Part shown: in pieces, positions 60,167-64,000 of the stretch
Position numbering within the stretch: the stretch's first letter is position 1
How the letters are laid out: each line of letters begins with the position of its first letter
Origin: RGIG995 sp045543655
Lineage (GTDB): Bacteria; Bacillota; Clostridia; Oscillospirales; UBA644
NCBI GenBank assembly: GCA_045543655.1
Contig: JAZPXN010000069.1
Span: 1-64,000, forward strand
Direction of reading: 5' to 3'
DNA: 64,000 nucleotides
Program-made: the position numbers and the translations under genes
The notes under the pieces: model-generated
Seen by the model: only the letters and a program-made list of their open reading frames with translations
The model's database searches: none
What the model was told of the DNA's origin: nothing

Positions 60167-61360
60167 TTATTTCCGGCGGAACAGAGATCCCGGCAGGGAT
60201 TCGATGCAGCCGGACAGCTCCAGCGCTTGCAGGAGCGGAAGAATGCGGTGGAAGGGAAGTCCCGTGCGCCGACAGATTTCGTCGGCGGGCAGAGCTTCAT
60301 CTTCCCCTAAGGCCCGGTAGACCGTGGTTTCCTCCGGGGAAAGGGGCGGAGGCGGGGTCGGAGATTTTTTCTTTTCCGGCTCCTCCGGGGCTTTCTTCGG
60401 TTTCTTTTTCGGTTTTTCCGGGAGTTGTTCCGTAGGTCGGACTTCTTTCGCTTCCGCCGGGATAAACCGGACGGAGACGGGATGGATCCGATCCCCGAAA
60501 CGGGGGAGAAATTCGTTGATGATATCATCAGGCTCGGTGCAGAAAACGGCGCCGTGCTTAATGAGCTGATTGGTTCCGGTGTTGACCCGGTCGGAGGGAT
60601 CTGCCGGCAGGGCAAACAAGGTCCGGTTTTGTTCCACCGCGTAGCGTGCGGTGCTCATGGATCCGCTTTTCGGCGGACATTCCACCACCAGAATCCCGTC
60701 GGAGATCCCGGAGATGATGCGGTTGCGGCGGGGAAAGTGATGGGCCAGGGGAGGCGTACCCGGCAGATATTCCGAAATCAGCCCGCCGTGCTCCTTTAAT
60801 AGGTCGTATAAAACGCCGTTGGTTTTCGGATACAGAACGTCCACGCCGCATCCAAGGACGGCAAAGGAGCCGAAGCCCTTCTGCAAAGGCCCTTTGTGGG
60901 CGTAGGTGTCGATTCCCTCTGCCATGCCGCTGATGATCTGGAAGCCCGACGCCGCAAGAGAGCAGGCAAAGCTGGCTGCCATGGCCGCGGCGGAACGGGT
61001 GCATTTCCGGGTTCCTACAACGCCGATCTTTGGCGTTTGCGGATCGGGGAGAGATCCCGTGAAAAACAGCGCCGGGGGAGGATCCTCGATCTCCCGCAGG
61101 GACGGGGGATAGGCGGGATCGTGATAACAGACGATCTGAATGCCCTTCGACCGGCATTCGTCAATGATCTTCCGGGCCGGACGGAGGTCTTTGTTGAGAA
61201 AGCATCCGGCGTCCTTTTCGCCCAGGATGGGGATCAGCTCCGCCTTCGTCGCGTGATAGGCCTCCCGGGCTTCCATGGCTTTGATCAGCCGGAAGGTCTT
61301 GGCCGAGCCCTGCTTTCCCGCAAGGAGAAGCCATAGCGTATACAATGCGTTTTCGGTCAT
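60167..61360 (-). CDS. dprA: DNA processing protein DprA (Smf)
   Basis: 397 residues. SAM-like helical N-terminus (1-70), then the DprA Rossmann core (about 85-300): IGVVGTRKCTRSAAAMA, SGMAEGIDTYAHKG, LGCGVDVLYP and FPRRNRIISGISDGILVVE. A charged Lys/Pro/Glu linker (about 305-345, PEKPKKKPKKAPEEPEKKK in part) leads to a C-terminal winged-helix domain (about 345-397). It loads RecA onto incoming single-stranded DNA in competence. Located 34 bp upstream of topA. Confidence 0.95.
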   Translation of the reverse strand: MTENALYTLWLLLAGKQGSAKTFRLIKAMEAREAYHATKAELIPILGEKDAGCFLNKDLRPARKIIDECRSKGIQIVCYHDPAYPPSLREIEDPPPALFFTGSLPDPQTPKIGVVGTRKCTRSAAAMAASFACSLAASGFQIISGMAEGIDTYAHKGPLQKGFGSFAVLGCGVDVLYPKTNGVLYDLLKEHGGLISEYLPGTPPLAHHFPRRNRIISGISDGILVVECPPKSGSMSTARYAVEQNRTLFALPADPSDRVNTGTNQLIKHGAVFCTEPDDIINEFLPRFGDRIHPVSVRFIPAEAKEVRPTEQLPEKPKKKPKKAPEEPEKKKSPTPPPPLSPEETTVYRALGEDEALPADEICRRTGLPFHRILPLLQALELSGCIESLPGSLFRRK

Positions 61361-61385
61361 AGGTTCTCCTTTTCGGGGCGTTTTA

Positions 61386-62126
61386 TTATTTCAAAAGATA
61401 AAGCATGATGGAGGCCGCCGATGCGGCGTTGAGGGAATTGATGGGATTCTGCATGGGGATATAGACGGTTTGATCCGCCGCTTTCAAAACCTCTGCGCAG
61501 ACTCCCTGCCCTTCGCTTCCGATGATCACGGCCCGTTTTTGCGGGACGGTCAACCTATCCGGCGTTACGGCCGAGGCATCCAGCGCCGTGGCGTAGACGG
61601 TAAATCCGTCGTTTCGTAACGTCCGGACCCTTTCCGGCAGATCCCGGGTCTGTTCAATATAGCAGGAGCGGAAGGCTCCGGCGGTGGACATCAGGGCTTT
61701 TGCCGACCAGGGATTGGCGCAGCCCGGGGATAAGATCACGCCGAATCCGAAGGCGTAGGCGGTGCGGATGACCGTTCCCACGTTGCCCGGATCCTGCACC
61801 CGGTCGAGAAGGATCAGCTTTTCCGGTCGCTCCGGCTGACGCCGGGTTACCGTGCAGGCGACGGTCTGTTCCGACGTTGCGGCGCAGATCTTTCCCATGG
61901 CCCGGGGGGATAAGAGGTAGACCGGAACGGTTTTTGGCAGGGCTTTTAAAAAATCTCCGTGTTTTTCAAGGTCGGTGGTGAAGATTTCAAGCACGCATTC
62001 CGGCGGTAATTCCTCCACGAACCGGGTTCCTTCCATGAAGAACCTTTCTGCCGTGGGAGATTTTCGCAGGGCGGCAATCTCCTTCAGATAGGGATTGGAC
62101 GGGGAAGAAATCTCTTTTATTTGCAT
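61386..62126 (-). CDS. TrmH/SpoU-family RNA 2'-O-methyltransferase
   Basis: 246 residues. N-terminal substrate-binding domain (1-95) and SPOUT domain with the three motifs LDRVQDPGNVGTVIRTA (about 105-121), IIGSEGQGV (about 196-204) and IPMQNPINSLNAASAASI (about 217-234), read in part. It methylates ribose in rRNA or tRNA using SAM; the exact target is not evident. Its start overlaps the trkA 3' end by 10 bp. Confidence 0.93.
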   Translation of the reverse strand: MQIKEISSPSNPYLKEIAALRKSPTAERFFMEGTRFVEELPPECVLEIFTTDLEKHGDFLKALPKTVPVYLLSPRAMGKICAATSEQTVACTVTRRQPERPEKLILLDRVQDPGNVGTVIRTAYAFGFGVILSPGCANPWSAKALMSTAGAFRSCYIEQTRDLPERVRTLRNDGFTVYATALDASAVTPDRLTVPQKRAVIIGSEGQGVCAEVLKAADQTVYIPMQNPINSLNAASAASIMLYLLK

Positions 62127-62770
62127 TCCCGGATCCTCGCAACTTTTTCTTCCGGCCCTACCACGGTCAGCTCGTCTCCGGCCTCAAAGACCGTTTCCGG
62201 GGAAAAGCCCGTGTCGAGAAGGCCCGATCCGTGCTTGCGGACAGCGATAACGTTCAGTCCGTGATTTGCCCGGACGTTCAGCTCCCGCAGATTTTTCCCG
62301 ATCCAGCTTTCGGGCACCGTCAGCTCTCCGATGGATTGACCGCCGTCCAGAGGAATATAATTCTTCAGACCCGCCGAAAGCTTCCGGGCGATGCGGTCGC
62401 CCATATCCACCTCCGGACAGACGATGATATCCGCGCCGATGCGGTGCAGAAGCCGGGAGTGCTTGTTGTCGTAGGACTGGCAGACCACCTTTTTTGCTCC
62501 CATCTCCTTGACCAGGGTGGTGATCAGGGCGCTTGCCTGGATATCCTCGGAAATGGCCACGATGACGTAATCGTAATCGGGGACGTCCAGCGCCTGCAGG
62601 ACCCCTTCGTCCAGACAGTCTGCCTGACGGGTGTCTACCTCCGAGGCGATGCGGTCGATCTTCTCCACGTCGATATCCACCGCCAGAACGTCCTGCCCCA
62701 GACGAACCAGCTTCCGGGCTGCTTCCCGGCCGAACTGGCTGAGGCCAATGATCAAAAACGAGTGCTTCAT
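62117..62770 (-). CDS. ktrA: Potassium uptake regulatory subunit TrkA/KtrA
   Basis: 217 residues. One RCK domain: nucleotide-binding FLIIGLSQFGREAARKLVRLG (in part) with the Rossmann glycine pattern, VDIDVEKID, and the RCK_C domain (about 140-215, GELTVPESWIGKNLRELNVR in part). Single RCK, as in Ktr systems of Gram-positives. It binds ATP/ADP or c-di-AMP and gates the membrane subunit encoded 13 bp upstream. Confidence 0.95.
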   Translation of the reverse strand: MKHSFLIIGLSQFGREAARKLVRLGQDVLAVDIDVEKIDRIASEVDTRQADCLDEGVLQALDVPDYDYVIVAISEDIQASALITTLVKEMGAKKVVCQSYDNKHSRLLHRIGADIIVCPEVDMGDRIARKLSAGLKNYIPLDGGQSIGELTVPESWIGKNLRELNVRANHGLNVIAVRKHGSGLLDTGFSPETVFEAGDELTVVGPEEKVARIRECK

Positions 62771-62783
62771 AGCGTATACTCCT

Positions 62784-64000
62784 TTATCCGATCAGAATAT
62801 CTCCCTCCGGGAAACGAAGGGTATTTTGCCGCTTTCTGCGGTCGGTGAGAAGGGCGTGGGAGATGGTCAGCATCCCCACCCGCCCGGAAAACATCAAAAG
62901 CATCAGCAAAATCTTGGAAAAGGCCGACAGCGTCGGCGTCACCGAAAGGGACAGCCCCACCGTCGCAAAGGCGGAGGTGCATTCGTAGACCGCCTCCAGA
63001 TAGGTAAGCCCCGGCTCCGCCACGGTGATGAGTATGGACGTGACGAGGATCGCAAGGAAGGGGAAGGCCACCAGCGCCAGCGCCCGGTAGACCAGGTCTG
63101 AGCTCAGCCGCCGCTTCATCAGAACCGCGTCCTTCCGGCCGGTCAAAACTGAGCGAAGGGCCGCCCAGAGCACTGCAACCGTGGTTACCTTCACGCCGCC
63201 GCCGGTAGACCCGGAGGAGGCTCCGATGAACATCAGCACCACCGTCAGCACCTTGCTTGCTTCGGTCATTGCGCTCAGGTCGATGGTGTTCATCCCTGCC
63301 GTACGGGGGGAGACCGATTGGAAGAAGGCCGCAAGGATCTGCTCCTTCAGCGAAAGACCGCCCAGAGTAGCGGGGTTGGAAAATTCTAAAAGATAGATCG
63401 AAATTGCCCCTGCGAGGATCAGCGATCCCGAAACGGCGATGACGGTTTTCGAAAAGAGGGAAAGCTTCTTCCAGCTGTGCTTGGTGTAAAGCTCCTCCCA
63501 TACCAGAAAGCCCATCCCTCCGATGACGATCAGCCCCATGACGGTCAGGTTGACCACCAGGTCTCCGGTGTAGGCCGTCAGTGATGCGAAGGGCGTTTCG
63601 GATCCCATCAGATCAAAGCCGGCGTTGCAGAAGGCTGATACCGCCACGAAGACGCCCCGCCAGATGCCACTTGCCCAGCCGTATTCTGGAATGAACCGGA
63701 CGGATAAGATCAGCGCTGCGGCGCCTTCGAAGACCGCCGTCCCCACGAGGGCGTGCTTCAGGGTGCGCGCCGCCGTTTTAAAGTCTGCGGTGTTCATGGA
63801 TTCTGCCATCTGCTTGCGGTTGGAAAGGGAGGTGTCCCCCCGGAGCAACAAGATCAGCGCCGAGCCTAAGGTCATGAACCCCAGCCCGCCGATCTGGATC
63901 ATGCAAAGAATGATCGCCTGGCCGAAGAAGGACCATTGGGTGGCGGTATCGTATACCACCAGCCCCGTAATGCAGGTGGCCGAGGTCGCGGTGAAGAGGG
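62784..64000 (-). CDS. ktrB: Potassium uptake membrane subunit TrkH/KtrB (5' end outside window)
   Basis: The open frame continues past 64000: the bases up to the edge encode LFTATSATCITGLVVYDTATQ, read in part, which contains the first P-loop filter (TSATCITGL). The visible 405 residues hold the remaining pore repeats, including FCNAGFDLM, GASSGSTGGGVKV and SAFATVGLSLS. It is a K+ channel-like uptake subunit working with KtrA. An internal GTG at 63959 is not the start. Confidence 0.94.
   Translation of the reverse strand, partial: LFTATSATCITGLVVYDTATQWSFFGQAIILCMIQIGGLGFMTLGSALILLLRGDTSLSNRKQMAESMNTADFKTAARTLKHALVGTAVFEGAAALILSVRFIPEYGWASGIWRGVFVAVSAFCNAGFDLMGSETPFASLTAYTGDLVVNLTVMGLIVIGGMGFLVWEELYTKHSWKKLSLFSKTVIAVSGSLILAGAISIYLLEFSNPATLGGLSLKEQILAAFFQSVSPRTAGMNTIDLSAMTEASKVLTVVLMFIGASSGSTGGGVKVTTVAVLWAALRSVLTGRKDAVLMKRRLSSDLVYRALALVAFPFLAILVTSILITVAEPGLTYLEAVYECTSAFATVGLSLSVTPTLSAFSKILLMLLMFSGRVGMLTISHALLTDRRKRQNTLRFPEGDILIG

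Noticed and set aside
60132..60300. N-terminal extension of topA to 60300
   Set aside because: It overlaps dprA, and a strong AAGGAG site directly precedes ATG 60132.

Overview
The window looks like chromosome from a spore-forming, Gram-positive anaerobe of the Clostridia (Bacillota), probably a gut lineage. The reasons are the sporulation and germination genes (gpr, spoIIP, a dacF-like gene, sleB), a biotin-dependent sodium-pump decarboxylase cluster, strong sigma-A promoters with 17-bp spacers, frequent TTG/GTG starts, and Gram-positive arrangements such as plsX-acp-rnc, trmFO-topA-dprA and nifZ-thiI. The genus cannot be fixed from this sequence. No rRNA, tRNA, CRISPR array, transposase, recombinase or prophage gene was found.

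Layout. 1-641: 5' part of a surface protein with a SipW-type signal peptide, read leftward from a promoter that lies between two perfect 21-bp inverted repeats, so it may be phase variable. 661-2670: LytTR-type two-component system. 2849-11215: two lipoproteins, a DUF4838 protein, a lipoprotein with lamin-tail and CotH domains, and a ClC channel. 11402-15812: trpS, a small membrane protein, TetR and AraC regulators, and an ADP-ribosylglycohydrolase. 15992-17050: a cysteine-rich protein behind a sigma-K-like promoter. 17321-24369: class A PBP, pseudouridine synthase, and the leftward gpr-spoIIP-dacF-like cluster. 24501-26482: PTS-IIC-like protein, rpsT, COG2426 protein. 26553-32518: leftward pcrA-rmuC-nifZ-thiI operon. 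32680-33591: sleB, followed by about 500 bp of non-coding hairpin repeats. 34107-38897: S1-domain protein, two membrane proteins, an oxidoreductase and an LGFP-like anchored protein. 39166-44057: five-gene carboxyltransferase/Na+ pump operon. 44178-51000: ABC exporter, AraC regulator, and a sugar cluster headed by a truncated oxidoreductase. 51050-64000: one long leftward run of housekeeping genes ending in a Trk potassium system cut by the window edge.

How the genes fit together. GPR, SpoIIP, the DacF-like carboxypeptidase and SleB act on the spore or its peptidoglycan, and the cysteine-rich protein may join them as a coat or exosporium component. The five-gene operon has the parts of a methylmalonyl-CoA/oxaloacetate carboxyltransferase sharing one biotin carrier and one sodium pump. 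NifZ probably supplies sulfur to ThiI for tRNA thiolation. The 47-51 kb cluster (sialidase-fold protein, class I aldolase, ribulokinase family) looks like a sugar-scavenging unit under the divergent AraC regulator. The strongest leads for new biology are the putative promoter inverton at 273-576, the acyl carrier protein whose attachment serine is glutamate (55435-55437), and a duplicated promoter-plus-palindrome module at 4464 and 37986.
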